This document shows, in pieces, positions 36,041 through 44,423 of a stretch of 64,000 bases of DNA. The DNA lies in the NCBI RefSeq assembly GCF_027497215.1, contig NZ_CP114904.1, positions 992,001-1,056,000 on the forward strand, in the 5' to 3' direction. A model generated the notes under the pieces. The model was not told where the DNA came from, did not search any database, and saw nothing but the letters and a program-made list of their open reading frames with translations. The stretch's first letter is position 1; every line of letters begins with the position of its first letter. This stretch comes from Micromonospora sp. WMMD812 (lineage in GTDB: Bacteria; Actinomycetota; Actinomycetes; Mycobacteriales; Micromonosporaceae). Both the position numbers and the translations under genes were made by a program.

Positions 36041-37804
36041 GTGTGGGTCGTCGCGACCGCGGGGCACGTCGACCACGGTAAGTCCACCCTGGTGCGGGCG
36101 CTGACCGGGATGGAACCCGACCGGTGGGCGGAGGAACGCCGCCGGGGCATGACCATCGACCTCGGCTTCGCCTGGACCACGCTGCCCTCGGGCGCGACGG
36201 TGGCATTCGTCGACGTGCCCGGCCACGAGCGGTTCGTGCCGAACATGCTCGCCGGGGTCGGCCCGGTGCCGGCCGCGCTGGTCGTGGTGGCCGCCGACGA
36301 GGGCTGGATGCCGCAGTCCGCCGAACACCTGGCCGCGCTGGACGCGCTCGGCGTCGCGTACGGCCTGCTCGTGGTGACCCGCGCGGACCTGGCCGATCCG
36401 GGACCGGCGGCGGCCCGGGCCCGCGCCGAGATCGCCGCCACCTCACTCGGCGCGGTGGAGTCCGTCGCGGTCAGCGCGCTGACCGGCGCGGGCCTGCCGG
36501 AGCTGCGCGCCGCCCTGGACCGGCTCGCCGCCCGGTTGCCGACGCCGACAGAAGACGGCCCGGTCCGGCTGTGGGTGGACCGCAGCTTCACCATCCGGGG
36601 CAGCGGCACGGTGGTCACCGGCACCCTCGGCGCGGGCCGGCTGCGGCTCGGCGACGAGCTGGAACTGGCGGCCACCGGTGAGCCGGTGCGGGTACGCGGC
36701 CTGCAGTCGCTCGGGGTGGCCCGGCCCGAGGTGGCCGCGGTGGCCCGGGTGGCCGTCAACCTGCGGGGCACCCCGCGGGACCGGCTGGCCCGCGGGGACG
36801 CGCTGCTCAGCCCGGGCCGGTTCCACCGGACTGACCTGCTGGACGTGCGCCTCGCCGGCGACCCGGCGGGGGACCTGCCGGTCACCCTCACCCTGCACGT
36901 CGGCTCGGCCGCGGTGCCGGCCCGGGTCCGCCCGCTCGGGCCGGACACCGCCCGGCTCCGGCTGGCCCGCCCGCTGCCGCTGCTCGTCGGAGACCGGGCG
37001 TTGCTGCGCGACCCGGGCCGGCGCCACGTCGCCGGCGGGGTGACCGTACTCGACGTGGCGCCGCCGCCGCTGCACCGACGCGGCGCCGCAGCGGCCCGCG
37101 CGGCGGTGCTGGCCGGGCTGGACGGCCGTCCCGACCTGGCGGGGGAACTGCGTCGCCGCCGGCTGGCCCGCGCCGCCGACCTGCTGCGGATGGGTGTGCC
37201 CGTCGAGGCACGGCCGGTGGCCGGTGAGTGGTTGGCCGACCCGGATCACTGGACGCAGCTCCGGTCCCACCTCGTCGAGGAGGTCGCCCGGCACGCCCGG
37301 GAGCACCCGCTGGAGCCCGGCGCGCCGGTGGAGACGCTGCGGCAACGCCTCGCCCTGCCCGACCGTGCCCTGGTCGAGGCTCTGGTGGGTCCGCCGCTGC
37401 GGATCCACGGCGGCCGGGTCACCGCGACGGCGGGCGACGCGTTGCCGGAGCCGGTGGCGCGGGCCGTGCGACGCATCCACGACGAGTACGGCGACCGCCC
37501 GTTCCGGGCGCCGGAGGCGCACCGCCTCGCCGACCTGGGCCTGGGACCCCGGGAGATCGGCGCGGCGGTCCGCGCCGGCGCGCTGCTGCGGCTGGCGGAG
37601 AACGTGGTGCTGCTGCCCGACGCCGTCGACGGCGCGGTGCGGGTGCTCGCCGGGCTGCCTCAGCCGTTCACCCTCTCCGCCGCCCGGCAGGCGCTGGACA
37701 CCACCCGCCGAGTCGCGGTGCCGCTGCTGGAGCTGCTGGACCGCCGGGGCGCCACCCGACGGCTGCCCGACGACGTCCGGATCGTGGTCGCCGGCCGGCC
37801 GTGA
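36041..37804 (+). CDS. selB: Selenocysteine-specific elongation factor
   Basis: 587 aa GTPase that brings Sec-tRNA to the ribosome at SECIS-marked UGA codons. N-terminal G motifs are AGHVDHGKSTLVRALTG (G1), RRRGMTIDLGFAW (G2), DVPGHERFVPNMLAG (G3) and VVTRADL (G4). Domain II follows from FTIRGSGTVVTGTLG. The C-terminal half contains winged-helix repeats (for example DEYGDRPFRAPEAHRL and FTLSAARQALDTTRRVAVPLLELLDRRGATRR) that bind the SECIS loop. The GTG start begins one base after the selA stop, so both are translationally linked. Confidence 0.95.
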   Translation: MWVVATAGHVDHGKSTLVRALTGMEPDRWAEERRRGMTIDLGFAWTTLPSGATVAFVDVPGHERFVPNMLAGVGPVPAALVVVAADEGWMPQSAEHLAALDALGVAYGLLVVTRADLADPGPAAARARAEIAATSLGAVESVAVSALTGAGLPELRAALDRLAARLPTPTEDGPVRLWVDRSFTIRGSGTVVTGTLGAGRLRLGDELELAATGEPVRVRGLQSLGVARPEVAAVARVAVNLRGTPRDRLARGDALLSPGRFHRTDLLDVRLAGDPAGDLPVTLTLHVGSAAVPARVRPLGPDTARLRLARPLPLLVGDRALLRDPGRRHVAGGVTVLDVAPPPLHRRGAAAARAAVLAGLDGRPDLAGELRRRRLARAADLLRMGVPVEARPVAGEWLADPDHWTQLRSHLVEEVARHAREHPLEPGAPVETLRQRLALPDRALVEALVGPPLRIHGGRVTATAGDALPEPVARAVRRIHDEYGDRPFRAPEAHRLADLGLGPREIGAAVRAGALLRLAENVVLLPDAVDGAVRVLAGLPQPFTLSAARQALDTTRRVAVPLLELLDRRGATRRLPDDVRIVVAGRP

Positions 37805-37852
37805 CCCGCCCGCCGGGCGGCGGACGGCGCTGGCATGTGGCATCGTGCCGGC

Positions 37853-38584
37853 GTGTCCAGCAAACGGGTGCGCCCCCTCGGGCGGCGGTTGCCGGCTCTG
37901 GCCGGCGTGGGGTTGCCGTGGGCCTTGCTGCTCCTGTGGGTGCTGTGGGCGGGCCTGGCCTGGTGGTCGGCGCCCCGGGAGGTGTCGGTGAGCGACCTGG
38001 ACCGGGACATCGCGGCCGGCCGCGTCGTGACGTTCCAGCGGACGGACGGCTGGAACGACTCCACCGCCTACTGGGGTAGCGCCCCCGAGCCTCGCTACGG
38101 CGCGGAGGAGGGCGGCATCGTCGCGTGGACGGTGCCGACCGGACAGGTCCGGTACACGTACGACGGCGGGCCGCCGCAGGGGCCCGACGCGGAGCCGGTG
38201 GGGCGTGACGCCCGACTGACGGCGACGGCCCAGGCGTGGCGTGCCGACGGCGCGCCGGCGCATCGGATCGCCGACGCGGCCGTCCTGTCGGCCGCCGCCA
38301 TCGGGTTGACCTGGCTGGTGATGCTTGTGAGCGGGCGGCCGCCGCGCGCCGGCACCCGCTGGTTCTGGTTCTGGGTCGGCCTGCTGCCGTTCGGGGTCGG
38401 CGTGCTGGCCTGGCTGTACCGGGAGCGGTGGCGACCGACCCCGGCCCCGACCCCGGCACCGGCCCCGGACAGACGCCGGACCGGGTGGTGGGGGTTCGGC
38501 CTGCTGGTCCTCGGCGGGATCGGGCTGTCCGTGCTGGTCGCCGGGGCGCGTGCGCTCCTCGGTGGCACGGTCGTGCCGGGCTAG
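37853..38584 (+). CDS. Hypothetical membrane protein
   Basis: 243 aa from this GTG (an ATG at 37835 would add six residues). Three or four hydrophobic segments: LPWALLLLWVLWAGLAWWS near the N-terminus, AAIGLTWLVMLVSG, FWFWVGLLPFGVGVLAWLY and FGLLVLGGIGLSVLVAGA, with a 100-residue extracytoplasmic loop between the first and second. A Pro-Ala repeat (TPAPTPAPAP) lies before the last segment. Unrelated to selenium genes as far as I can see; it follows selB after 48 bp. Confidence 0.65.
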   Translation: MSSKRVRPLGRRLPALAGVGLPWALLLLWVLWAGLAWWSAPREVSVSDLDRDIAAGRVVTFQRTDGWNDSTAYWGSAPEPRYGAEEGGIVAWTVPTGQVRYTYDGGPPQGPDAEPVGRDARLTATAQAWRADGAPAHRIADAAVLSAAAIGLTWLVMLVSGRPPRAGTRWFWFWVGLLPFGVGVLAWLYRERWRPTPAPTPAPAPDRRRTGWWGFGLLVLGGIGLSVLVAGARALLGGTVVPG

Positions 38585-38633
38585 CCCGGCGAACGGCCCC
38601 TCCCGCCCAGCCCTGGTCACCTACGGTGACGGC

Positions 38634-38831
38634 ATGGACCCTTCCGCGGTCTGGCGGGACCGGCAGCACAAGTGGCGGATCGAGGCGTACCGGGCGCCGG
38701 ACCTGCGGTTCGCCATCTTCGCGACCAACGGCACCACGGAGTCGGCCCCGCTGTGGCTGTTCGGGATGTCGGCGCTGGCCCGGTGGCTGATGACGCACGC
38801 CATCTCGCTGGACGACCTGGAGGTCGACTGA
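38634..38831 (+). CDS. Small hypothetical protein, 65 aa
   Basis: 65 aa: VWRDRQHKWRIEAYRAPDLR, FAIFATNGTTESAPLWLFGM and ALARWLMTHAISLDDLEVD. No known motif. A TACGGT box (38622-38627) lies 6 nt upstream of the ATG, so this looks like a leaderless mRNA. Highly regular codon use supports a real gene. Confidence 0.6.
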   Translation: MDPSAVWRDRQHKWRIEAYRAPDLRFAIFATNGTTESAPLWLFGMSALARWLMTHAISLDDLEVD

Positions 38832-38920
38832 GCGGCGGCACCGACCGGTGATCCACCCGGACGGGGGACATCGTCCGGAACTCGGCACCGGCGTCCGCTC
38901 GCGCCCGTACCGTCCGATAC

Positions 38921-39103
38921 GTGAAGGACCGAGGTGTACGGACGTTCCTGACGGTGCTCGCCGGGCTCGCGGTGATCTACTTCGGCACGACCGGCCGGGA
39001 CCCGGACGAGGGTCGTGGGCTCACCGGAGGGCTGGTGCTGCTCGCGCTCCTGGCCTCGCTGCTGGTGTGGCACCTGACCAAGCCCGGCCAGCCGGCCAAG
39101 TAG
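38921..39103 (+). CDS. Small two-helix membrane protein, 60 aa
   Basis: 60 aa with two hydrophobic helices (FLTVLAGLAVIYFGTT and GGLVLLALLASLLVWHLT) separated by a short polar turn. GTG start. No family recognised. Stands alone, 28 bp before the end of the convergent HhH gene. Confidence 0.5.
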   Translation: MKDRGVRTFLTVLAGLAVIYFGTTGRDPDEGRGLTGGLVLLALLASLLVWHLTKPGQPAK

Positions 39104-39131
39104 GCCCGTCCGAAGCTCGGCACCCGTTGGC

Positions 39132-39785
39132 TCACCGGGCGGCGGCGACCCGGGTCACCTCGCCGGCGGACTCCTCGCCGAGCGCCACCCGCACCAGCGC
39201 CGAGGCGAGCCGTCCGAAGTCGGCGCCACCCACCAGGTGGGCCAGCCGGTCCGGCGAGCCGGGCAGCCCGAGCCGCTTCGCGCCGGCGAGCGCCCGCCGG
39301 TCGGCGAACGGACGCAGGTCCGGCCAGACCGTCTGCGCCTCGCGCAGGAAGATGTCGGCCCCGGTCGGGCCGATCCCGGGGAACTCGGTGAGCCGCCGGC
39401 GCAACCCGGCCGGCTCGCCGCCGGCCTCCCGGTGCAGCCGGCGCAGGTCCCCGTGCCAGCGGTCCAGGCAGAGCCGGGCGCCGGTGCCGAGCATCGTGGC
39501 GGTCCGCTCGTCGTAGCGGCGGTAGTGGCCGCGGCCGAGCGCGTCGACCCGCTGCTGCCAGCTCGCCGCCTCCATCGCCTGCGGGGTCTTGTAGCCCGCC
39601 GCGAACAGCTCCCGGGCGGCCGCCACGGCCACCGACGCCCGGATCCGGGTGCTCAGCAGCGTGGCCAGCACCAGCAGCTGGTACAGCTGCGCCGGCCGGT
39701 CGGCGAGCCGGATCCCGGCCTCCTCGGCGTACGTCCGTCCCCGCCGGTCCAGCAGGACCCGCGCCACCGCTCGCTCATCGCCCAC
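39132..39785 (-). CDS. Helix-hairpin-helix DNA repair-type protein (endonuclease III-like fold)
   Basis: 217 aa. The HhH motif is LTEFPGIGPTGADIFLREAQ, followed by VWPDLRPFADRRALAGAKRLGL, where an Asp in the HhH-GPD superfamily is catalytic. Earlier helices (QLLVLATLLSTRIRASVAVAAARELF) resemble the fold of endonuclease III and related glycosylases. The C-terminal 4Fe-4S cysteines of endonuclease III are missing. So the protein could be a glycosylase-like DNA-binding factor without the cluster. GTG start at 39785; it is transcribed away from the gene at 39913. Confidence 0.75.
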   Translation of the reverse strand: MGDERAVARVLLDRRGRTYAEEAGIRLADRPAQLYQLLVLATLLSTRIRASVAVAAARELFAAGYKTPQAMEAASWQQRVDALGRGHYRRYDERTATMLGTGARLCLDRWHGDLRRLHREAGGEPAGLRRRLTEFPGIGPTGADIFLREAQTVWPDLRPFADRRALAGAKRLGLPGSPDRLAHLVGGADFGRLASALVRVALGEESAGEVTRVAAAR

Positions 39786-39912
39786 GACGGGTGTGTACCC
39801 GTCCCACCCTCGGCTAGCCCCGCGGGCGGCGGCGGAATGCCGTCGCCGGCGACGGGTAAGCCTCCGTGGAGGCGGTCGATGCCGTGAGCCGTCCAGCCGG
39901 AAGGAGAGACCG

Positions 39913-40119
39913 GTGGTCAATCCGCAGCAGCAGGAGTTCCGCCGCAACGCCCGGGGCGCGACGAGCCAGGACAACAAGGGCCCGCAGCCGACCGGCCATC
40001 CGCTCAACCGTGGCTCGTCCCGTGGCGACGAGGGCCGGCCGGTCCCGAAGGGACAGGCCTCGCCGTACGGTCCGGCGGACGAGCCGCTGGCCGACGACGA
40101 GAGCGACGCCCGGGGCTAG
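39913..40119 (+). CDS. Small basic, disordered hypothetical protein, 68 aa
   Basis: 68 aa, rich in Gln, Asn, Gly, Pro, Arg and Asp: NPQQQEFRRNARGATSQDNK, then HPLNRGSSRGDEGRPVPKGQ. No structured motif. AAGGAGAG lies 5 nt before the GTG start, a good ribosome-binding site. The 3' end overlaps the end of the next, convergent gene by 4 bp. Similar short hydrophilic proteins are widespread in actinobacteria; function unknown. Confidence 0.55.
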   Translation: MVNPQQQEFRRNARGATSQDNKGPQPTGHPLNRGSSRGDEGRPVPKGQASPYGPADEPLADDESDARG

Positions 40120-40592
40120 CCCCGACGCTTCGTGGGCGGCCGCAGCCGGTTCCAGGTGGCTGCGGCCGCCATGCCGTACACGAGGTGCGGCACGATGTCC
40201 GCGAGCCAGTCCGAGCGCCGCCACGTGCGGGGGTCGGTCACCTTGAGCACGGTCAGCGACCCGTCCGTCATCGTCATCGCGCCGGCGCCCAACAGGCCAC
40301 CGGCCGCCGCCAACGGCTGCCGGCGCCCGCGCGCCAGGAGCGCGAATCCGACACCGACCCCGATGCCGGTCGCGTAGCCGAGCAGAGCGCCGAGCCCGGA
40401 GCGTCGGTTCGTCGCCTTCGGCCCGGGCCCCATGTCGAGATGCGCGGCGCCGGCGAGCCGCCCGGCCGCCTCGTCCGGGGTGCTGCTCGCCGGCCGGGCC
40501 CGGAACGCCATGTCCAGGTACGTGACGACATTCAACGCGGTGGAGCCGACGGCGCCCGCGATGGCGCCGTCGGTCACGTCGGTGGCCCTCAC
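40116..40592 (-). CDS. Hypothetical membrane protein, 158 aa
   Basis: 158 aa with four hydrophobic helices (GAIAGAVGSTALNVVTYLDM, LLGYATGIGVGVGFALLA, LAAAGGLLGAGAMTM, DIVPHLVYGMAAAATW). Gly-rich helices and the Asp-Met-Gly loops give it the look of a small glycerophosphotransferase-like or DUF-type membrane protein; I do not recognise it. GTG start overlaps the stop of the 70-aa gene to its right (GTGA), so the two form one unit. Confidence 0.65.
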   Translation of the reverse strand: MRATDVTDGAIAGAVGSTALNVVTYLDMAFRARPASSTPDEAAGRLAGAAHLDMGPGPKATNRRSGLGALLGYATGIGVGVGFALLARGRRQPLAAAGGLLGAGAMTMTDGSLTVLKVTDPRTWRRSDWLADIVPHLVYGMAAAATWNRLRPPTKRRG

Positions 40593-40801
40593 TTCGGGTC
40601 GCCTGGTTCGCGCTCACCCTTGGGGCCGTACGTCCGCTCACCGCGGACCACACCGCGCTGGCCGCGGTCCTCCTGGAGGATGCGGTTCGCGACCTGGTTC
40701 GCCCGGCCGTCGGACACCCGCCGCCCGGAATCGTCGATCGCGTTGCGCAGCCGCGCCCGCAATTTGTCATACGCGTTGCTGCCCGGCCGTGGTCCTGGCA
40801 T
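40589..40801 (-). CDS. Small basic hypothetical protein, 70 aa
   Basis: 70 aa, highly charged: GSNAYDKLRARLRNAIDDSG, RRVSDGRANQVANRILQEDR, then VVRGERTYGPKGEREPGDPK. The middle could form one amphipathic helix. It is first in a two-gene unit with the membrane protein. Translation of the second gene probably depends on this one (GTGA overlap). Confidence 0.6.
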   Translation of the reverse strand: MPGPRPGSNAYDKLRARLRNAIDDSGRRVSDGRANQVANRILQEDRGQRGVVRGERTYGPKGEREPGDPK

Positions 40802-40875
40802 CTCTGCCTCCTCCGGTCGCTGTCGCCGATGGCGTACCGGGGCCGTCTACCCGTTGCCGCCTCGGTCAACCGTGC

Positions 40876-41757
40876 TCAGCGGGGTGCGCGCACCACGGCC
40901 ACCGGGCAGTCCGCGTGGTGCAGCACCGACTGGCTCACCGACCCCAGGATCAAGCCGGTGAACTCGCCGCGCCCCTGCCCGCCGACCACCACCAGTTGCG
41001 CGTGCCGGGACGCCTCGGCGAGCACCGTGCCGGGTCGGCCACGGACCGTCTCCGCGGTCACCGCCACGTCCGGGTACCGCTCGCCCAGCCCGGCGAGCGA
41101 CTCGGCGAGCACCCGCTCCTCGTCGCTGCGCAACTCCGCCTTGTCGTGGACGAGGGGTTGCATGTCGCCGGCGCCGGTGGAGACCGGGTGACGGTACGCG
41201 TGCACGGCCCGCAGCGGAGCGCCCCGGACGGCGGCGGTCTCGGCGGCGAACTCGACCGCCTGGACGGACAGCTCCGAACCGTCGACCCCGACGATCACCG
41301 GCCCGTCGGGCCGGTCCGTGCCGCGGGCCACCAGTACCGGGCAGTCGGCGTACGAGGCGACCTGGATCGCCACCGACCCGACCACGAGCGCGGAGAAGCC
41401 CCCCAGTCCCCGGTCACCGAGCACGATCATCGCGGCGGTGGGGGACTCGCCGAGAAGCACCGCGGCGGCCTCCCCGTCGATGATCTCGCCGGACACCCGC
41501 ACGCCCGGTGCGACCGCCTCCGCCTCGGCCACCGCCGTGGCGACCAGCTGCTCCGCCTGGTTGCGCAGCCCGCCACCGGGCGGTCCGTCCGGCGGCGGGG
41601 AGAGCGGCACGTGCAGCAGCGGCCAGATGAAGCCGTGCACCACCCGCAGCGGCCGGTGCCGGCGCGCCGCCTCCGCGGCGGCCAGGCGTACCGCGCGCAG
41701 GGAAGGTTCGGAAGCGTCCACACCGACCACGATCGCCGCGCCGTTCGCCGAGTTCAC
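40876..41757 (-). CDS. Tandem universal stress protein (UspA domains)
   Basis: 293 aa made of two Usp domains. Domain 1: AIVVGVDASEPSLRAVRLAA to VLGDRGLGGFSALVVGSVAI. Domain 2: VIVGVDGSELSVQAVEFAAE to VVGGQGRGEFTGLILGSVSQ. Both end in the ATP-binding pattern G-x2-G-x9-G(S/T), so nucleotide binding is expected. In mycobacteria such tandem Usps act in dormancy and hypoxia (known for a few). GTG 41757 has GGGAGGTGG 5 nt upstream. It is a single gene divergent from the methyltransferase-like gene at 41877. Confidence 0.88.
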   Translation of the reverse strand: MNSANGAAIVVGVDASEPSLRAVRLAAAEAARRHRPLRVVHGFIWPLLHVPLSPPPDGPPGGGLRNQAEQLVATAVAEAEAVAPGVRVSGEIIDGEAAAVLLGESPTAAMIVLGDRGLGGFSALVVGSVAIQVASYADCPVLVARGTDRPDGPVIVGVDGSELSVQAVEFAAETAAVRGAPLRAVHAYRHPVSTGAGDMQPLVHDKAELRSDEERVLAESLAGLGERYPDVAVTAETVRGRPGTVLAEASRHAQLVVVGGQGRGEFTGLILGSVSQSVLHHADCPVAVVRAPR

Positions 41758-41876
41758 CGCCCACCTCCCGCCCACTGTGGGCCAGTATCGCGGGCCGGGT
41801 GGCGCCGGCGGAGCGATACCGCCCAGGACGCCCGATCGGTACGCTGGCGGCGACCACCGGGGAGGGAGCGTCATCG

Positions 41877-42623
41877 ATGGTTGAGCCCGACCAGCCGAGC
41901 ACCGCACGGATGATCGATTTCTGGCTCGGCGGGGAGCATCACTTTCCGGTCGACGTGGCGGCGGCGCGCGCCTTCGAGCAGGCGTACGGGCCGTGTGCCC
42001 CGGTCTTCGGGGCGTTGCGCGCCTTCCTCGGTCGGGCGGTGCGGGCGATCGCGGCACGCGACGTGGACGGGTTCCTGGTGTTCGGCGCCGGAGTGCCGAC
42101 CATGGGCAACGTGCACGAGGTGGCGGTCGACGCCACCGTGCTCTACACCGATGTCGACCCGGTCACCATCCGGCTCGGCCAGCGCATCCTGGCCGGCAGC
42201 GACCGCGCCGGCTACGGCTACGGCGACGCGACCGACATCGGCACGATCGACCCGGCCCAGCTGCACCGGTTCGTTCCGGGGTGGGGGAGGAGGCCGGTGG
42301 GCGTGGTCTTCCTGGGTCTCGCCGCCTTCCTCGACGACGACACGCTGGCGCGTACCCTCGACGAGCTGTACACGGCGGCCGCGCCGGGCAGCTGCCTGGC
42401 GGTCGACTTCGACACCGAGGAGCTGGCCGGGTATCCGCAGGCGCTGGCCATGATGGGGCCGGCGTTCCGGATGCGCCCACCGGCGGCGTTCCGGTCGCTG
42501 CTGGGGCGGTGGACGCCCACGGACGACGGCATCGTCCCGGTCACCCGCTGGCGCCCGGAGGGGGCGCTGCCGGACGTGCCGGACGCGTTCCACGGCGGGG
42601 TCGCGGTCCGCGGGGACGACTGA
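41877..42623 (+). CDS. SAM-dependent methyltransferase-like protein (DUF574)
   Basis: 248 aa. The family opening PSTARMIDFWLGGEHHFPVD is clear, with FLVFGAGVPTMGNVHEVAVD as the SAM-binding strand-loop and LYTDVDPVTIRLGQ following. VVFLGLAAFLDDDTLARTLDEL and PGSCLAVDFD complete the Rossmann fold. This large group is strongly expanded in Streptomyces-like actinobacteria; substrates are unknown. GGAGGGAG lies about 10 nt before the ATG. Confidence 0.83.
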   Translation: MVEPDQPSTARMIDFWLGGEHHFPVDVAAARAFEQAYGPCAPVFGALRAFLGRAVRAIAARDVDGFLVFGAGVPTMGNVHEVAVDATVLYTDVDPVTIRLGQRILAGSDRAGYGYGDATDIGTIDPAQLHRFVPGWGRRPVGVVFLGLAAFLDDDTLARTLDELYTAAAPGSCLAVDFDTEELAGYPQALAMMGPAFRMRPPAAFRSLLGRWTPTDDGIVPVTRWRPEGALPDVPDAFHGGVAVRGDD

Positions 42624-42679
42624 CCGGCCCGGGGCGCGGCCACGGGGCACCGCACGGACCGGCCACCGTACGCCCTCCG

Positions 42680-42703
42680 TATGATGCTTGCCCTACAGCA
42701 AGC
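42680..42703 (+). promoter_or_regulatory. Candidate promoter with small hairpin
   Basis: TATGAT (42680-42685) as a -10, immediately followed by GCTTGC - CCTACA - GCAAGC, a 6-bp hairpin. GGAGGAAC precedes the ATG at 42721. The hairpin may be part of the 5' end of the phosphatase mRNA. Confidence 0.4.
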
Positions 42704-42720
42704 TTCTCGGAGGAACAACC

Positions 42721-43899
42721 ATGGTGGACGCGCCCGATCCGGTGTCGCGCACTCTCCGCGCCGCCCCGCCTGACCAGCTGGCGGAGGCCGCCGACCGGGC
42801 GATCCGGTTCGCGCTGAGCGCGACCCGGACCGACGTGTTCATCGCCGACTACCGGATCAGCGGGCTCTGGCCGGTGCTCGACCCGGAGCTACCGGCCGCC
42901 GGCTTCCTCGGCGGCTCCGGGGCGGCCCAGCGCTGCTTCAGCAGTCAGCAGCCGGTCCGCGACAGCGCCGACGACGGGCGGTGCCGGCTCTACCTGCCGC
43001 TGTCGGTGTGGGGGGAGCGGGTGGGGGTGCTCATGATCGAGCTGCCCGGCGCACCCGACCGGGTCACCGAGGAGCGGGCGGCCGACATCGCCGGCGATCT
43101 GGCGGTGGCCCTGCGCGCGGCGGACCGGGAGACCGACCGCTACCGGCGGGCGCGGCGCCGGGAACGGCTCACGCTGGCCGCCGAGATGCAGTGGGAGCTG
43201 CTGCCGGGTCGCAGTGTCACGCACGAGGCGTTCCACCTCGCCGGGCAGCTCGAACCGGCGTACACCGTGGGCGGTGACCACTTCGACTGGTCGGTGGACG
43301 GTGACCGGTTGACCGTCACGGTGCTCAACGGCGACGGCACCGGCCTGGCGGCCTCGCTGCTGACCGCGGTCGCGGTCAACGCGATGCGCAACGCCCGCCG
43401 CTCCGGCGGCGGCCTCGTCGAGCAGGCCGAGCTGGCCTCGGACACGCTCTACTACCAACACCGGGGCCGGCGGTACGTGGCCACGCTCCTGCTCGAACTG
43501 GACGTCCGCAGCGGACGGGTGCGGGCGGTGGACGCGGGTTCCCCGCACGTGCTGCGCCTGCGCGGCGGGACGGTCGACCCGATCGCCCTGGACCAGCAGC
43601 TGCCGTTGGGCATGTTCGCCGAGGCACGGTACGACCTGCAGGAGTTCGAGCTGGCGCCCGGCGACCGCCTCTTCGTGGTCAGCGACGGGGTCTGGGCGGC
43701 CACCCCGGCGGAGCAGGAGCCCTACGGCGAGCGGGCGATGGCTCGCGCGATGCGGTCCACGCGGCTGCAGCCGGCGGCCGAGGCAGTTGGTACGGTAATG
43801 CGCGAACTGCACGCCTACCACGCGGACACCGACCTACGCGACGACGCCGTCGTGGTCTGCCTGGACTGGCACGGTTTCCGCGGCCGGGATGGCGGATGA
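42721..43899 (+). CDS. PP2C-type (SpoIIE family) serine phosphatase
   Basis: 392 aa. An N-terminal GAF-like sensory part (1-150; RCRLYLPLSVWGERVGVLMIELPG) precedes the phosphatase domain. Visible motifs: LLPGRSVTHEAFHLAGQLEPAYTVGGDHFDW, the loop NGDGTGLAASLLTAVAV, LLELDVRSGRVRAVDAGSPH, VSDGVWAATP and DDAVVVCLDW. The normal DxxGxG loop is NGDGTG, so its first aspartate is Asn. Family members dephosphorylate STAS antagonists to free sigma factors (known); the MEDS-STAS protein of this window is a possible target. Its stop overlaps the MarR gene by 4 bp (ATGA). Confidence 0.85.
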   Translation: MVDAPDPVSRTLRAAPPDQLAEAADRAIRFALSATRTDVFIADYRISGLWPVLDPELPAAGFLGGSGAAQRCFSSQQPVRDSADDGRCRLYLPLSVWGERVGVLMIELPGAPDRVTEERAADIAGDLAVALRAADRETDRYRRARRRERLTLAAEMQWELLPGRSVTHEAFHLAGQLEPAYTVGGDHFDWSVDGDRLTVTVLNGDGTGLAASLLTAVAVNAMRNARRSGGGLVEQAELASDTLYYQHRGRRYVATLLLELDVRSGRVRAVDAGSPHVLRLRGGTVDPIALDQQLPLGMFAEARYDLQEFELAPGDRLFVVSDGVWAATPAEQEPYGERAMARAMRSTRLQPAAEAVGTVMRELHAYHADTDLRDDAVVVCLDWHGFRGRDGG

Positions 43900-44423
43900 G
43901 AGGCACCCTCGTCACGGCCGGGCACGAGCGGGACGACGGCAGAGGACAGCGGGTGGAGCGACCTCCGAATCTCGCCGCGGCGATCGACGCCGCCGCCGGG
44001 GCGCTCCTCGGTGTGCTCGACTCGACCGCCTCCCGGCACCACGTCTCGGTCTCCCCGACGCAGCTTCGGGTGCTGTCGCTGATCAGCAGCCGGCCGGAGA
44101 CGAACGTCAACGGGCTGGCCGAACTACTCGACGTGGTGCCCTCCTCGGCGAGCCGGCTCTGCGACCGGCTGGAGGCCACCGGGCTGCTGCGCCGGGCCGC
44201 GGATCCACGCGACCGGCGGGAGGTGCTGCTGCTGCCCACCGCGGCCGCGGAGGCGCTCCTGCGCGAGCTGGCCGAGCGGCGGCACCGCGCGGTGCAGGCC
44301 GTGCTCGACCGGATGTCCTCCCGGGCGCAGCACGAGCTGCTGCTGGCCCTGCTGGCATTCGGTCAGGCCGCGACGCTCGCGGCCGGCGAGCCGCAGACCG
44401 ACCCGTCCGCCCGTACCGCCTGA
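43896..44423 (+). CDS. MarR-family regulator
   Basis: 175 aa. The winged helix: VSPTQLRVLSLISSRPETNV, NGLAELLDVVPSSASRLCDR, LEATGLLRRAADPRDRREVL, LLPTAAAEALLRELAERRHR. Asp and Arg in the DPRDRRE wing are the usual DNA-contact residues. The start used overlaps the phosphatase stop (ATGA); a GTG at 43952 would remove about 19 residues of uncertain N-terminus. The overlap suggests it shares a transcript with the phosphatase; the ligand is unknown. Confidence 0.85.
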   Translation: MRGTLVTAGHERDDGRGQRVERPPNLAAAIDAAAGALLGVLDSTASRHHVSVSPTQLRVLSLISSRPETNVNGLAELLDVVPSSASRLCDRLEATGLLRRAADPRDRREVLLLPTAAAEALLRELAERRHRAVQAVLDRMSSRAQHELLLALLAFGQAATLAAGEPQTDPSARTA

